NCBI GenBank assembly: GCA_024138025.1
Contig: JAMXBD010000711.1
Span: forward strand, 620,001-684,000
Origin: Combretum micranthum
Taxonomy: Eukaryota > Streptophyta > Magnoliopsida > Myrtales > Combretaceae
Direction of reading: 5' to 3'
DNA: 64,000 bases
Position numbers and translations under genes: made by a program. The first letter of the stretch is position 1; each line of letters starts with the position of its first letter. Shown here piece by piece: positions 35,641 to 50,128 of this stretch. The notes below the pieces were generated by a model. The model saw only the letters and a program-made list of their open reading frames with translations. It was not told the DNA's origin and did not search any database.

Positions 35641-38600
35641 GAGGTTGACTCTATAAAGTTTAAGGTATTTTATCTTGATTCTATAAGGTTTCAAATCAAG
35701 TTTTGGGTCTTATACATAACTTGATAGGAAATCTGATCCACGTAACTATAACTTTAACAAAACTTTTAAAATTTAATTTCCCAAGGACCTAAATGCCTAA
35801 ACTCTACCTCCTGGCCTCGTCTCTCCCGAAATCTCCAAATCGTCTCGTCCAGTACATGGCCGTCGCAAACGGACATTTGTTGTTTTGTGGAAAATAAGTG
35901 GAAGTGGGTTAGAAAAAAAAAAATGTCATCTACTTGAAAATGTTTAACAAAAGACTAATCAGTTGATACATCATTCCAAGGAGATGGAATGTATCCGATT
36001 GTCCTTTTCTCATCCTACATTTTATGGGGGAAATGAATTTTTTTTTGCTTTCTTTTTTCCCTTCTCATGTAATGTGAATTGGACATCTAGAAGAAAGCTA
36101 AGCTGATGCAATATTTAAGTTAGAAAATAGTTTTCCGCAGTTTTCGATAATATATGTTTTTGTCAAATGGTATAATATTTGCACCAGAAACCTCTTTAAT
36201 TTTTTCATGATATTGTTTATTTTCTGTTTAATTATAATCATTGGTTTTATACAGATATCTTAGATCTCACCATGAAACCTTTAGAACATTAAACAAAATA
36301 TTTTTTGATGCCAAATAAACAAATATTCAAAAATATTTTCAATAGTATTTCACAATTTTCTTTAAAAAATCTTGATTCCAACAACTCCATCGTTGAAATA
36401 AAATAAAAAGAAGTAATATTAAAAATCCTATAAAGTCAGTATTGGGTTTGCTAAAATCCTATAGGAATAGGTTTTTGGTACAATGAAAAAAACCTTATAG
36501 GATTTTTCTCGAATTTCGAAAGACCCTATAACCAATCAGGTTGGATTCAAATTTTATATGACTCGTTTCAAATCCTACCTAGATGCATCCCTACTTAGCT
36601 ATCTATGGCTTTTATCGTATCTTCATATTATAGATAGATATAATTACATTCTGACTTTTCTTTTCATAACAAAAAGATGTAGGTCTGTTGCCAAAAAAAA
36701 AAAAAAAAATCAAATGTTGTCACATATGAGGAAATTTTAAAATATCTATATATAAACATATGTAAAAATATTTTTAAAATAATAAAAACCAGTAGGGCAT
36801 GCTATAAAATGTTACTGGACTAAAACAAAAATACAATCTTAAGAATTGACCAAACAAGACCAAGGACCCTTTTGTGACCAGAATATTTATTATAGTATAG
36901 GAATATAAAATTAGAAATTTTCACAAAATAGAGAATGTAAATTCTACCTTACACAAATTTATCGAGCTCTTGGCCACTCATTATCAAAACTTCTTACAAT
37001 ATTATAATACGTAATATGCATTATATTTATTATAGCATATTTTGGGATTATAAATATACGTAATCCCTTGATCCTCAGATACTGCCTAGCCTCTATTTCC
37101 AAAAGTGGAAGCAAGTTACGACCATATGGAAGCAGTCAGTTGTAATATAATATGATCATGATTCATGAATATTATCGAAGCTTAGATAATTAGCGTAGAA
37201 TATTGATTTAGGGTCTGTTCGGATTATATAATTTTATTAGTATTTAATTTATACTTGTATATCTGATATATTTGATCTATCTATAAATAAAAATATTTAT
37301 TTTTTATCTGTATTTATTTTTGAAAAATAATCTATTTAAAATGGATAAAAATAAAATATTAAAACCACCTTAAAAAAAATAAATAAATAACCAACATAAC
37401 ATTGTATTTTGCTTATTTACATGCATCATGCAAAAGGGCGCTATAAGAATCGCAATTATGAGGTTGTGAATCTCACATTGATAGTAGGAGTGTAAGTTTT
37501 TTTTAAATCTGAAGAATGAAGATCCTATGAACACCTGCATTATGAGTTTTGAGATCGACTTTTCCCTTTCCCTCTCTCTATTTTAGTCTTTGTGAAAAAA
37601 ATAACAATAATAAATATGTGTCCCCAAGCCGCAGCAATTGAGGACCCGACCTAGTGACACGACACATGAATAGGAAGTATGTGTCCTTCATGGAATTATG
37701 TGCATGTGTCTATGTCTAGATGGATAAGTCATACGCTGACTTTTGTAAGGCCCACTATTTATGAACAAAGTATGTGTATAATTAGACATCGACACGGGAC
37801 GATTTCAAATCATGAATCATTCCGAGTCGTTCTTGGCGGTTTCATAACCGAGAACTACCTCGTTTGGAACGATTATGAACCACCGAAAGACCAATATCTA
37901 TGGATAAGTATGTGTATAATTGTGTGCATATATATAAATAGATGCACATCCACTTTCACCGTGTATGAATATGGTGGCAAATTTTATTTACCCCTTTTAA
38001 GTCTTAAATTATCAATTTATATAAATGATTAGATGTTTAATTGTTATTATTTATATCTCATTTTAATATACTTTATATCGGTGATATGGATTGTCTTATT
38101 ATATAGTAATATGACTTAACATCGGCATAAAGATAAATTAAAACATTACAAATTCTATATTGTAATTAACTTTCAATGATGATGGAGATCACAACAGTTA
38201 ACAAAAAGAGATAAAATATAAATAGTTGCAGCTAAATATCTAATTAAATGTATAAATAATAATTAAAAACTTCAAGAATATAATTACAAAAATGCATCAA
38301 ATTGGGATGTAAACCATGACGTTAAGCCGATAAAAATTAATATTAAGACAGTCTTACAATAGTAAAATAAACAAAAAAATTTTGCAAGTCCGCACTTAAT
38401 GGAGGAAAACATGCATCTTTGGTTTCATATCAATTACGGGAAAAATAAATAAATAAATAAAAGAGGAGATTTTTCCTGGTAATAATTTTAGGATTCTAGA
38501 AAATGAATAACTCGGAATGGCCAAGCGACATGGCACCTATTCTTAATTTTCCACAGTTAACATTATAAAAAATTGCCGCATGAAATTAATGACATAGGTT

Positions 38601-39008
38601 ATAAGGAAGATAACATTATAATAATATTATAAGACATTTTAACATTTAGATTATCTCAATTATTGATTTGTAAATTGTAATTGAGAGAAACTAAGAAAAC
38701 AAAATTTAGAGGATCCAAATCCTAGTTTTTAGGTGTGTTGAATCTATTTGACTAGCTTTTTCTGGTATATAGAAATATTTTTTTCTAACAAATTGTTTAT
38801 AAAAATAGATATAGATAAAAAAAGTTGACAATTCTCATAAAAAGATCAAGTAAATCAAATATAGATTAAATATATATGCAAATCAAACATATATACACAT
38901 ATTGTTTTTGATACAGATACATATACAGATGAAAAACAGACCATCCAAACAAATAGGTGTTTGTAAGCAAAATTGATGTCTAGAAAAGTAGTTTCAGATT
39001 GTGGAATG
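35641..39008. other. AT-rich intergenic sequence, no supported gene
   Basis: The longest open frame (37679-38032, 117 codons) has no recognisable motif. It overlaps short repeats (GTATGTGTATAATT at about 37769 and 37909) and imperfect palindromic pieces, so it is not called as a gene. Confidence 0.5.
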
Positions 39009-40001
39009 TAGAGTGTGTGCATAGTATAGTTCGTATGGTTCGCCTCTCGAACTGAACCAAACCATAATAATACAGTTCAATTATTTTTTTAATTTAAACC
39101 TAACCATACGGTTTGGTTCATAAGTTTTTCAAATAAAAAAAACGATTCAGTACGATTCGATTAACAGTTCGAAATACTGCTACGAATCAATTAAAAAAGT
39201 TAACGAACAATCTCTTAACCTTTATCAAACAAATTCTTATGCTTTTTTAAAATGTGATTCAGTTATTGTTATGCATCATCGCGCCACCATCTGAATCATT
39301 TTAAACATTGAAGGTATCTTCCTTTAATATGCCATATATTTATAGATTTTACCTATAGACATAATGGTTATGACTGTTGGGCATTTTGGAAGCTATATAT
39401 TACATCTGTCCTTGCCCTCATAGGAGTAGTGCCTTAACAATATCATTTCAGGTATTTGAAAAAATTTGTATGTCTATTCTATCATTGTATCACTACATGT
39501 CTATTATAAACAATCTCAAAAATTTTATAGCGACTTTCAATATAATCTTTTCCAAAGCAAGCAAAAATGAAAAGATGAGTATTTCATCTTTTAACAAATA
39601 GACTAGTATGTAATATTTTCAATCTTTTAAATGTAAAAAAGAAGTTTGGTAGAAGAGGAAGCACTATCAATGGAATATTGTTCAAAAGTTAAAGAAATCA
39701 ACACTATTAAGGAGGTAGACCACCCATATACATTAACCATGAAATATTAGAAAGTCTGAGTTTCAACCACTAGAGAATAAACGAGGTAATAGATATTTGA
39801 CATAAAAGTATACATTTGTACAACTATAGTATATTTTTTTTTTTTAATTATGAAAAACGGTTTTGTTCGATTGAAGAGCCCGAAACGAATCGTGAACCGT
39901 TTACCTTTTCTCGAACCAGACCATGTCAGAAAAGAACCGAAATTTCGATACGGTTCAATTCAATCTGGTTCTATTTGGTCGATTTTTTTTTCACAACCCT
40001 A
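39009..40001. mobile_element. Probable hAT-like MITE, degraded
   Basis: The left end TAGAGTGTGTGC and right end TCACAACCCTA are similar when inverted (TAGAGTGTG against TAGGGTTGTG). Subterminal segments carry GGTTTGGTTC/GAACCGAA-type motifs in opposite orientations. Flanking octamers GTGGAATG and GTTGAAAT match at only five of eight positions, so the target duplication is uncertain. Confidence 0.42.
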
Positions 40002-40238
40002 GTTGAAATGTATGTGAATGAATGTAAAAACAATTCAAACAATGACATATAATGAAATGAGAAAAATTTAGGATATACTTGTCTGCCTAGATAATTAGGT
40101 GAAAAAACTTACTATGTCATATGACCGATGTACAATTTTGCAATAAGGTAAAATTCTTAAGTCACAATCCAAATAACCTTTTTAAATTCCAAGTAAATCA
40201 CATCTAAAGAGATCCAATTTCATCATGATATCTTAGTA

Positions 40239-40512
40239 ATTAAAATTATATAATATATATTAATATATCTTTATTTTATAGAATTGGTATAAATATATTA
40301 CACATGAACCATATTTAGTGGTAATTAACTAATATTGACAATTTTTAAGGGAATGGAATCCACCAAAAGGTATCTATTAAAATTATATAATATATATTAA
40401 TATATCCTTATTTTATAGAATTGGTATAAATATATTACACATGAATCATATTTAGTGATAATTAACTAATATTGATAACTTTGAAGGGAATGGAATCCAA
40501 AATGTATCTATT
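40239..40512. repeat. 137 bp tandem duplication (two copies)
   Basis: ATTAAAATTATATAATATAT at 40239 recurs at 40376. The two copies run on through GGTATAAATATATTACACAT to GGGAATGGAATCCA with a handful of substitutions. No repeat-element ends were seen. Confidence 0.85.
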
Positions 40513-42016
40513 TACATATCATATATGATAAGAAAAAATTACATAAAAATGTATAAACGTTTGAGATTAGATTAGTTTAAGGTATCAACATTTATAAAAA
40601 TATATAAAAAAAAGGTACAACCCAAAACACACACACAAAACATTAGAGAAAGACAAAGGGAAGATGATGCCGTCGCAATAGTTGGTTAAGATAGAAAAGA
40701 TGATGGTGGCAGTGGTTAGCGAAGCTAGAGAAGATAAAGTAAGAGAAATGATGGCGTTAGAGAAGATGAAGAAAAGACGGAAAGACGCTCAACATGGGGA
40801 AGATGACTAGCATTGTTGAGACGGCCAGAGTTCGTAGTTAATGGAGAAGGTAACAGAGTTTCAACCTTCAGTTTAAGCCTTCCCATGTAATTTTTCCTAT
40901 AATATATTATATGATGGAAAAAAAAATATATTCTAAGATTCTGGTTTTTTTAATAGAAATTTTTTTATTAAGATTGACTAAACAGTATAACTCTACGTAA
41001 GAAAAAGACCATAATAAAATTGATATTATAGCAAAGTACAGAACCAGATAATATGTCATATACTATATTCAGCTGCAACACATCGCTCTATCACTGTTAT
41101 TTAAGGATGATAAAAATATATAGCCAGAGTTACACTATACAGATAATAAGATATGAACTAAAAGAGAGTATAAGACAGACTTAAATGTAAAAACGTCTGA
41201 AATTCCGAGTTAAAAAACATGAGCAATATTCAATAAATTCTATGTCAAGACAAGCATAGAGTTACAAAAGTCCAACTTCTAGCACATGGCATAGGGAATG
41301 ACTAAGTAAGACAGAGACATGAAAGCTAAAGGTTAACCACAATCCAAACTGATTGGCCACGCGAATGGTGGTCAGTCACCAACTAATGGTCAACCAGTCC
41401 CCCATGTCCAATGTACATGTCTCTCTATCCATTTCTGCATTTTGCCACACTATTGAATATTGCATAAATTCAAGACACAGCCACAACTCAACATGGATAT
41501 TACCTTCACCTGCTTTTAGCAACTTTGCTTCAGCCTTTCCAACCACGTGCCACCAGTCTACCTAGAAACTGCACCCACCCAAGAAAGTAAATCCTCCTAC
41601 GCATATCAGACAGTATGACACCATCTATTTACACTAAAACACATTGCCTAGTATGTATTAGCATCAGTGTCATCTTTTCACTCTATTCTTGCCAGCACAA
41701 CCACCTAATGCTTCTTGGACCTTTTAAGTCCCCACCTTTTTGTACAGACCTCTGTCCAATGCATTATTGCAGTACAATGGAAACTGTTTCCACATTAGTT
41801 AAAAAAGAAAGACAAGATCACCCACCATAGATAGGACCGTCATTCATCACAGCAGCCGGTAAAATGACCGGTTAAATAAATCCCATTACTTGTCCAACAC
41901 AACTTGATATGACTAAAAACCTTTCAATTCAATCTTTGCCCATTATACCTTTGCTTACAATAGATATCTCAATCTGAAACCTCTACAATTTTAACAATTG
42001 AATAGCTATGTTCCAC
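40513..42016. other. Intergenic sequence, no supported gene
   Basis: A GA-rich patch (40630-40860) and ordinary AT-rich DNA. The short frames at 41353-41565 and 41615-41830 have no recognised motif. Confidence 0.5.
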
Positions 42017-42158
42017 ATAACACATGTAGATGCAGGTATAGGAACTTACTCCCTTCACAGTAATGATTTTCCACAAATCCAAGGTTGGACAAACAAAAAA
42101 CCATCTCAAGACCCAATGTGTGTTCTTTTAGGGAAACATGGAGAGATATCTAGGAGAA
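42017..42158. repeat. 142 bp direct repeat, left copy, flanking the plastid insertion
   Basis: This runs from ATAACACATGTAGATGCAGG to GATATCTAGGAGAA and recurs at 42537-42678 with about five small differences, including compensating one-base indels. Confidence 0.85.
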
Positions 42159-42536
42159 AAGAGAATTTTTTGAGGTCCTTATACTCATTATGTCTAGCAT
42201 TGAATAGACTGGGTATTCACCTTATCAATATCTCAAATCAAGAAGGGGTTCCATTTGAAGCTTAAACGGGCACCCGAATTGGACCGAGAACCCCTTATCA
42301 ATCAGATCAGGCTATTGTTCTCTTGTTTTGTTCCCTAAACTTTATGGAGTAAGACATCGATTTTTCAATAAGAAAAATTCTTTTGATTACATGATGTGAT
42401 GAACTCCTCTGAAAAACATTGGCGCACGTGTAAACGAGGTGCTCTACCAACTGAGCTATAGCCCTTGTGTTTGTTATACATATCATATTATGTAGATAAT
42501 TTCTTGTCAAGATAAGATAAATAGTACATGATTCAT
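42159..42536 (-). other. Nuclear plastid-DNA insertion (NUPT): partial trnV-UAC region
   Basis: About 378 bp resembles plastid DNA around trnV-UAC read on the minus strand. From right to left it holds some upstream intergenic DNA, the 38 nt 5' exon (42428-42465), and the first part of the trnV group II intron, starting GTGCGCC. Identification rests on the tRNA sequence and recalled intron sequence, not on an alignment. The 3' exon is absent, so no tRNA can be made. Confidence 0.75.
42428..42465 (-). pseudogene. trnV-UAC: trnV-UAC 5' exon (plastid-derived fragment)
   Basis: On the minus strand the segment reads AGGGCTATAGCTCAGTTGG then TAGAGCACCTCGTTTACAC. It shows an acceptor 5' strand, a D arm and an anticodon-loop start with TAC. 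It ends at the exon-intron junction of the split plastid gene. It is not a functional nuclear tRNA gene. Confidence 0.75.
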
Positions 42537-42678
42537 ATAACACATGTAGATGCAGGTTATAGGAAGCTACCCCCTTCACAGTAATGATTTTCCACAAATC
42601 CAAGGTTGGACAACAAAAAACCATCTCAAGACCCAATGTGTGTTCTTTTAGGGAAACATGGAGAGATATCTAGGAGAA
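42537..42678. repeat. 142 bp direct repeat, right copy
   Basis: The second copy of 42017-42158. Both copies abut the plastid-derived segment exactly, one on each side. Confidence 0.85.
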
Positions 42679-43587
42679 GAATATAAGCCCTGAACCGACA
42701 AATAAAAAGCCAAGCAGGACAAAGGTTGTTCATGGAGCTGGACAAGTAACTATCTCTAAGACCCAGTGTGTTGCTTTGATATGTCGGAACATGGAGTTAT
42801 AGCTAAGAGAAAAATGAGCCTGAGGCTCATAACAAAACTCAAAAAGTGAAGGGAGGACTGAAGTTGTTCACAGAGCTAGGCACAGATGTAAAGATGAAAT
42901 TGAAACTCTAGGAGTGAAGTCTCACAAATGTTGAAACATAAATAGAGTGTGAAAAAAAATATATAAAATACTGGGCAGCATATTATTCCATTTGAATACC
43001 CATTGCCCAGTGTAAACAAGGATTTTATAACCCTGATATTTACATATATAGACAGACAGAGAGAGCAGTTTCAGGCTTTCAGCATCACACCCTTGGACTG
43101 AAATTTACAGGTCGCTGAATTGTACACAACTTTCATTGGTCTTTTTAAGATATAAAATATTTAAACTATACATAAAATTGGGCCATAAGTGGGTACCATT
43201 TTTCCTATGTATCGAAACAAATATAGACAAGTTGCATCCATTTTCAAGGCAACCACACAGCTCTCTGTCTTTCTTCCACCTCTTGAAAACAGGAAACCAA
43301 AAGTTGTAAGAAATAAAAGAAGTTAAATGATGGCAAGTTGACATCAATGCTGACAATTAGCAGAAAGAAAATCACGATCTGTTAAATTCATTAATATTCC
43401 ACTCTTTGGTTCATTGATGATGAGAAAGGATGCAACTTGGCTCAAACAGAAGCAGCCACCAAGCTACAACAAACTGACAAAACTAGAACTTGGATGCTCC
43501 AACTATAAAAAATAATGTCTGGCAATATCTAAAAAGACAAAAAGATCGATGGCACAAAAGTTGCATACATCCCATAGAAAAGTTCAT
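42679..43587. other. 3' flank of RPL35
   Basis: The part nearest 43587 is expected to contain the RPL35 3' UTR (minus strand). No clear poly(A) signal was singled out and no other gene is seen. Confidence 0.5.
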
Positions 43588-45307
<1,720 letters not shown>

Positions 45308-45355
45308 TGCTGTGACGTTCTGAAGACGGCTGCGGGGTCTGGAGTGGGTGCGGAA

Positions 45356-45475
45356 CTAGGGTTTCGGTTCAAGAGATTAAGGTTTTATATATGTATATAT
45401 AGATATAGGCCGTGGAGAAGAAGGACGGATAGGGTTTTGGGTTAGGGTTGGGCTTAACTAAATGAAAGCCCAGTT
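45356..45475 (-). promoter_or_regulatory. RPL35 promoter: telo-box, TATA and site II motifs
   Basis: On the minus strand, AAACCCTAG (45356-45364) is a telo-box near the expected transcript start. TATATAAAAC (about 45382-45391) is a TATA-like box. AACCCTAA and AAACCCTA repeats lie at about 45428-45448, and GCCCA/TGGGCTT site II elements lie at about 45449-45470. This combination is characteristic of plant ribosomal-protein genes. Confidence 0.75.
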
Positions 45476-45658
45476 GAAAACACGAAAAATAAAATTCAAT
45501 ATGATAAACAATATTTGGAAAAGAGAAAAAATTAATATATATATATATATATGATAAACAATGCTTTGGATTTAATAATACCAATTATATGCATCCATAC
45601 ATTAAGTAATTGTAATTTATAAAAAAACAATTAACTTTGCATTATTAATTATAATAAT

Positions 45659-48409
45659 TGAAATAGTCATGAATTTTTCAATTTATATTTTATAAATGTG
45701 TTATTGAAATTATATATGATTTTGAAGCGTGATGAATGTGATTCATGTTGATGCATGAAATATGACTTGTGCTGTTGTGTTAAAAAAAATTAAATACCTT
45801 AGAATGGTTATATATTGAGTTCATAAATTTTTAAGTGCATTAGAATGTATGAAATATGATTAGAACAAGTTAAATTATGCATATATATAAGCCTATACTT
45901 AGTAGAAATTTTTAGTCACAAAATAAAGCCCAAGACCCACCTTTAATTAGCCAAAAACAAGCCCATTTATTAGCCAAAGCCAAACCCATTAAAAGCCTTA
46001 ATTTAGGTTGCCACTAAAGTTAAACATGAGGATAATATCAACTTCTAAAAGTGCAAAAATTCGCCCAAAATTTTCAAACAACACAAACACTCCTTCACAA
46101 GCTTTGAAACCCCATTTTTATACTCCCAAATGTTCTCCCATTACCATATATGGTTAGTCCCTTCATCCTCCACAAATTAAACCATCAAAAGCTTGCAACA
46201 AGACTCCTAAACCAAGGCACAACGTTCTTATGGTAAGTGTATTTCTCTTGCTTTATGTATACTTGAAATTGTGCTTTTATTATAATAGGGTTTATATGCT
46301 AAATTGTGATAAGATGATTTCTATGCTTTGATGGTAATTTGAGTAGTATTATATTGCTAGAGGAGCTTGTAATATGTGTTGTATATGAATTTGGAAGTGT
46401 TAGGATTGTTGTATTAGGATGACAAAGTTTTGAGTAGTGTAGTGGGCATATGGAGTTGAGATGTAATTTGTGTTTGATGTTGTAGTTGAGTGATTGATGG
46501 ATTGAAAAGGAGTTTATGTTTGTTGAATGGTGCTAAGAACATATAACAAGCTTTGGGAAGCTCAGAATGAGTTTGGAAAATTTTTAATATGTAATTTTTA
46601 CAAAAAAAAACAGGAGAATCACGTTTCAAAAATTTCTCAGTTGTACATTACCCTGTACACGGGTCGTGTATATTTACTCATAACTCTACATAATCAAATT
46701 TCTATATATACTACCCCCCACACGAGTCGTGCATATTTACTCGTGACTTTACAGAAGTAAAATTTGATACACTACCAGTGTACACGGGTCGTGTAGCCTT
46801 CCCCTATTTCACAGCCTAATCGTATTTTAACCGTAACTTTTTTATCCAACCTTTAATTGAGGTGATTCAAGTTGCGTTAGAAAAGCTTAAAAAGAGATCT
46901 ACAACTTTTATGTTTTAAGTTTTTACAAATTGTAAAAATATCAATGCTTGATTTTTATTTTTTTTCAGCTAATACAATTTTCAAACAAGGTTAAAAACTT
47001 ATGTTTTCTTGTTAAATATGTGTTTTCATATGAAATGGATCTTTTTAGACTAAAATGAAATAGATTAATGATATTTGAGGTGCAATGATGATTTTGTGAG
47101 CTTGTATGATCTTGATAAATGTATAATAATATGTTATGATTATGTATAAGTTATATTTGAAGTCTTAAGTCTTAAGTTTGAGATTTGATATTCTTTAAAT
47201 GTAATTCCAAGTATATAATGTTGATTTGAGTTTGAATTATCTTCTGAAGGATTCTCGATGTTCTATTTAGATTTCCTACATAAGATATGCAGTAACGTGT
47301 TTGTTTTATGCTTAGGATAGGCATATCATTAATCAACTTTAATATAGAAAAACTTAAACCTTGTTTGAATTGGATGTTTCTTATACTGTTTAAATCTATA
47401 TCTGGCCCGGTATGGCAAATCGGTATCCAGTTTGTCGAGTAACACCTTGCTCAGATTGGAGGCATAGTAGATTAGGCGCTTAGGCCACCCTTGTATTTGA
47501 TAAGACTTTCATAAGTGATACAGTAGGTAACTGATGGGGAAGACGGTATCGGCGTAACGTTTGCTTACGCTTAGAATGAAGTGGCATGATTTATTTCAAA
47601 TGTTTATGGGAACAATTGGATTAGGTGATGTTATGGAATAAGATAAGTGAAGTTGTGTAACAGCTGTCAACTCTATATGAAGTTATTTCTTTCTTTATCT
47701 GATATATCATCTAGGAGATATAAGTATTCGAGCTACTTATATCAACCCCCTGAGCGTTGAGGTCGTTACTCAGGACCCCAATTACCCCTATTAGCCGGAG
47801 TTTGAATACTCCAATGTTGATTGACTGATTAAAAGAATATCTAATAATTGAATGGATGTTGCATTACACTATAGTTAAGATCGTATGAATCATTCTACTT
47901 TTGTTTTTGTTACCGTATACTGGGCCTCTGGCTCACTTTATCTTTTTAGGTGTGGAAGGAATTCTACACAAGTATGGGATACAAATCTGATTTTGAAGAG
48001 TTCTTAGATGAATGGGATGAGTAGAGAGACTATGACTCACAAGGAATCCTTTGTAATAGATTAGTTATATATGTGTATATGAATTATGGACCTATGTAAT
48101 AGCTATTAGGATTTTTGCTATCTCTTGTGATCTTTTGTAAATGGCTACTCTCAAGCCTTAGTTGTAATAATTTTTACATATGTAAGTGTATTATTTCTAT
48201 GCCTTTTGAGAAGTATATTATATAAGTTATGTTTTAAAGAAATCTTCTATGAAGTATTTTTGTCAATGTTTATTCTTATAAGACATTTAGGCAAATAACT
48301 ATACAAACTGATCCTGGATTACAACCTTACATATAATACTGTAGATTATATGTGGTTGACGAACTGAGTTTGCCTATTTTAAATATAGGAGTAAATCTGA
48401 GGCCTTACA
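45659..48409 (+). mobile_element. Solo LTR, TGAAAT...TTACA family, copy 2
   Basis: A 2751 bp LTR-like segment starts TGAAATAGTC, ends GAGGCCTTACA, and is flanked by perfect ATAAT duplications (45654-45658 and 48410-48414). It contains GTACACGGGTCGTGTA-type motifs (about 46650-46800), a GTAAGT donor directly after an ATG at 46230, the conserved TATAAGTATTC/TTATATCAACCCCCTGAGC block (about 47720-47755), and the acceptor plus acidic mini-frame (47950-48024). No internal region follows, so it is a solo LTR. It points away from RPL35, its 5' end lying about 270 bp upstream of the RPL35 TATA region. Confidence 0.82.
46230..48024 (+). other. Putative two-exon 25-residue acidic peptide in solo LTR copy 2
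   Basis: ATG at 46230-46232 is followed immediately by GTAAGTGTATTT, a strong donor. A tract GGCTCACTTTATCTTTTTAG ends at 47949. Joining 46230-46232 to 47950-48024 gives MVWKEFYTSMGYKSD, continuing with FEEFLDEWDE and a TAG stop. Nine of 25 residues are D or E. The acceptor and the FY..GY...DFE.F part recur in copies 1 and 3. Splicing and translation are inferred, not shown. Confidence 0.4.
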
Positions 48410-48414
48410 ATAAT

Positions 48415-49154
48415 TATTATAAGTTGTTGATTAACAGTAGTGTATGTGAGTTATCTTTTCCATCCACGAAGTTAGAAGATTTGATAAAATCTAAATAAAA
48501 TATATCGTATATGTTACTTAGTATCATTTCTATTGACATTACATTTTTCAATCAAGTTAAAAAGATACTAAATTAGTATTGCATCATTTTTAAATTATCA
48601 TATCCAAAAGTAATAAAAGAAATTTTTTTAAATTGATATAACCAAATTAGAATGATGATATCTTTTTATTCCCAATTTAATAGTACTATTCATACATATA
48701 TTCAAAAATTAAAAAATATATATTAATAAGAATCTAAAATAATTACACTAGTGATAAGAAAAACAGATAAAATTTGAAAAATTAAATTAAAAGTATCTCA
48801 TATTTGAAATTGATATTAAAAACCTTAATAAGTTAGCATAATGTGGATCGAAGTGCTTATCTTATTTTAACAATAAAACCTATTCCATAAAATATGCGCA
48901 TATATATATAACTAAATTGTAATAAAAATAAATTTTCAATATATATAAACACAGTAACAATTATTATATTGTATTATTCTACTAATATTGATAAATTGAC
49001 ATATCAAGGTTTATAATAAAGTTCACTTTGTTTTTCTCATTAATCCAACTACTGCATGTGATGAAGTATATGGAATTTATTATAGATTTTATCTTATTTT
49101 GTATATTATGCATTTACATTTCTCTATATTATGTGTTATACCATGCATATCTAT
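48415..49154. other. AT-rich intergenic sequence
   Basis: About 740 bp between a solo LTR and an hAT MITE. Nothing recognised. Confidence 0.6.
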
Positions 49155-49162
49155 GTCATTAG

Positions 49163-50053
49163 TAGGGGTGGGCATGGATTGATTTGGTTCGGTTTTTTCT
49201 AAAACCAAACCAAACCAAACCATAATTTACGGTTTGGTTTTTTTCCATCCTAAACCAAACCGTTAAGTAATGGTTTGGGTCGGATTATAAATTTTTCAAA
49301 CCATTAAATAATGGTTTGGTTCGGTTTGGATTATGGTTTAAATCAAAATTCTAACTAAAAATTTTTCTTGTTCAAGTTTTTTTACATTTGTGTAGATTCT
49401 TAAATATTTATATCATTTTACAAAGTTGATATTATAAATCATAACAAAATACTTTATAAATTCATCATACATAGTTCTCTATAAAATCAATTATCCATCA
49501 ATAAAATACATTCACTAACCAATACATAGTAAGTCATAATTTATGACTTTTAATATAACCATCATGTCAATTATCTACCAATAATTTAGCTAAAATAAAA
49601 AATCATCTCTCAACAAAATTCATCAATGAATAAAATGACTAGGTGAAAAAATATATTAAACAATTAATACATCATGAAAGTTTATAACTGAATAAATAAA
49701 TTTCATACTTTACAAAGTTAAAAACTATTAAAAAAAATAGTTCATCATTAAAAAATTACATAGCTTAAAAAAATTTTAAAAAGGATGAGTTGATTTTAAC
49801 TAATATTCACCAAATAATAAATATCAAATGAAATCATATAAACATATAGTAAAATATTATTATATTTTTCTAAAACGGTTTGGTTTGGTTTTACGGATTG
49901 ATTTGGTTTACCTTCCAAACCAAACCATAAATTTACGGATTGGTTCGAATTTGAAAAATTTCAAACCAAACCGTGAAAAAAAACCATATTTTCGGTTTGG
50001 ATTGGTTCGGTTACGGATTGGTTTGGTTCGATCGGTTTTTTTGCCCACCCCTA
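49163..50053. mobile_element. hAT-type MITE with perfect TIRs and 8 bp target duplication
   Basis: An 891 bp element begins TAGGGGTGGGCA and ends TGCCCACCCCTA, a perfect 12 bp inverted repeat. It is flanked by GTCATTAG at 49155-49162 and 50054-50061. Subterminal AACCAAACC/GGTTTGGTT motifs are dense at both ends, and the centre is AT-rich and non-coding. This is a standard non-autonomous hAT structure. Confidence 0.93.
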
Positions 50054-50061
50054 GTCATTAG

Positions 50062-50097
50062 CAATAATAAGTGCCCATTCATTCTTGCTTATTAGTT

Positions 50098-50128
<31 letters not shown>

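Noticed and set aside
37679..38032. 117-codon open frame
   Set aside because: No recognisable motif, no splice partners, and it overlaps short local repeats; likely chance.
42428..42465. Functional nuclear tRNA-Val gene
   Set aside because: Only the 5' exon and part of the intron of a plastid split gene are present; the 3' half is missing.
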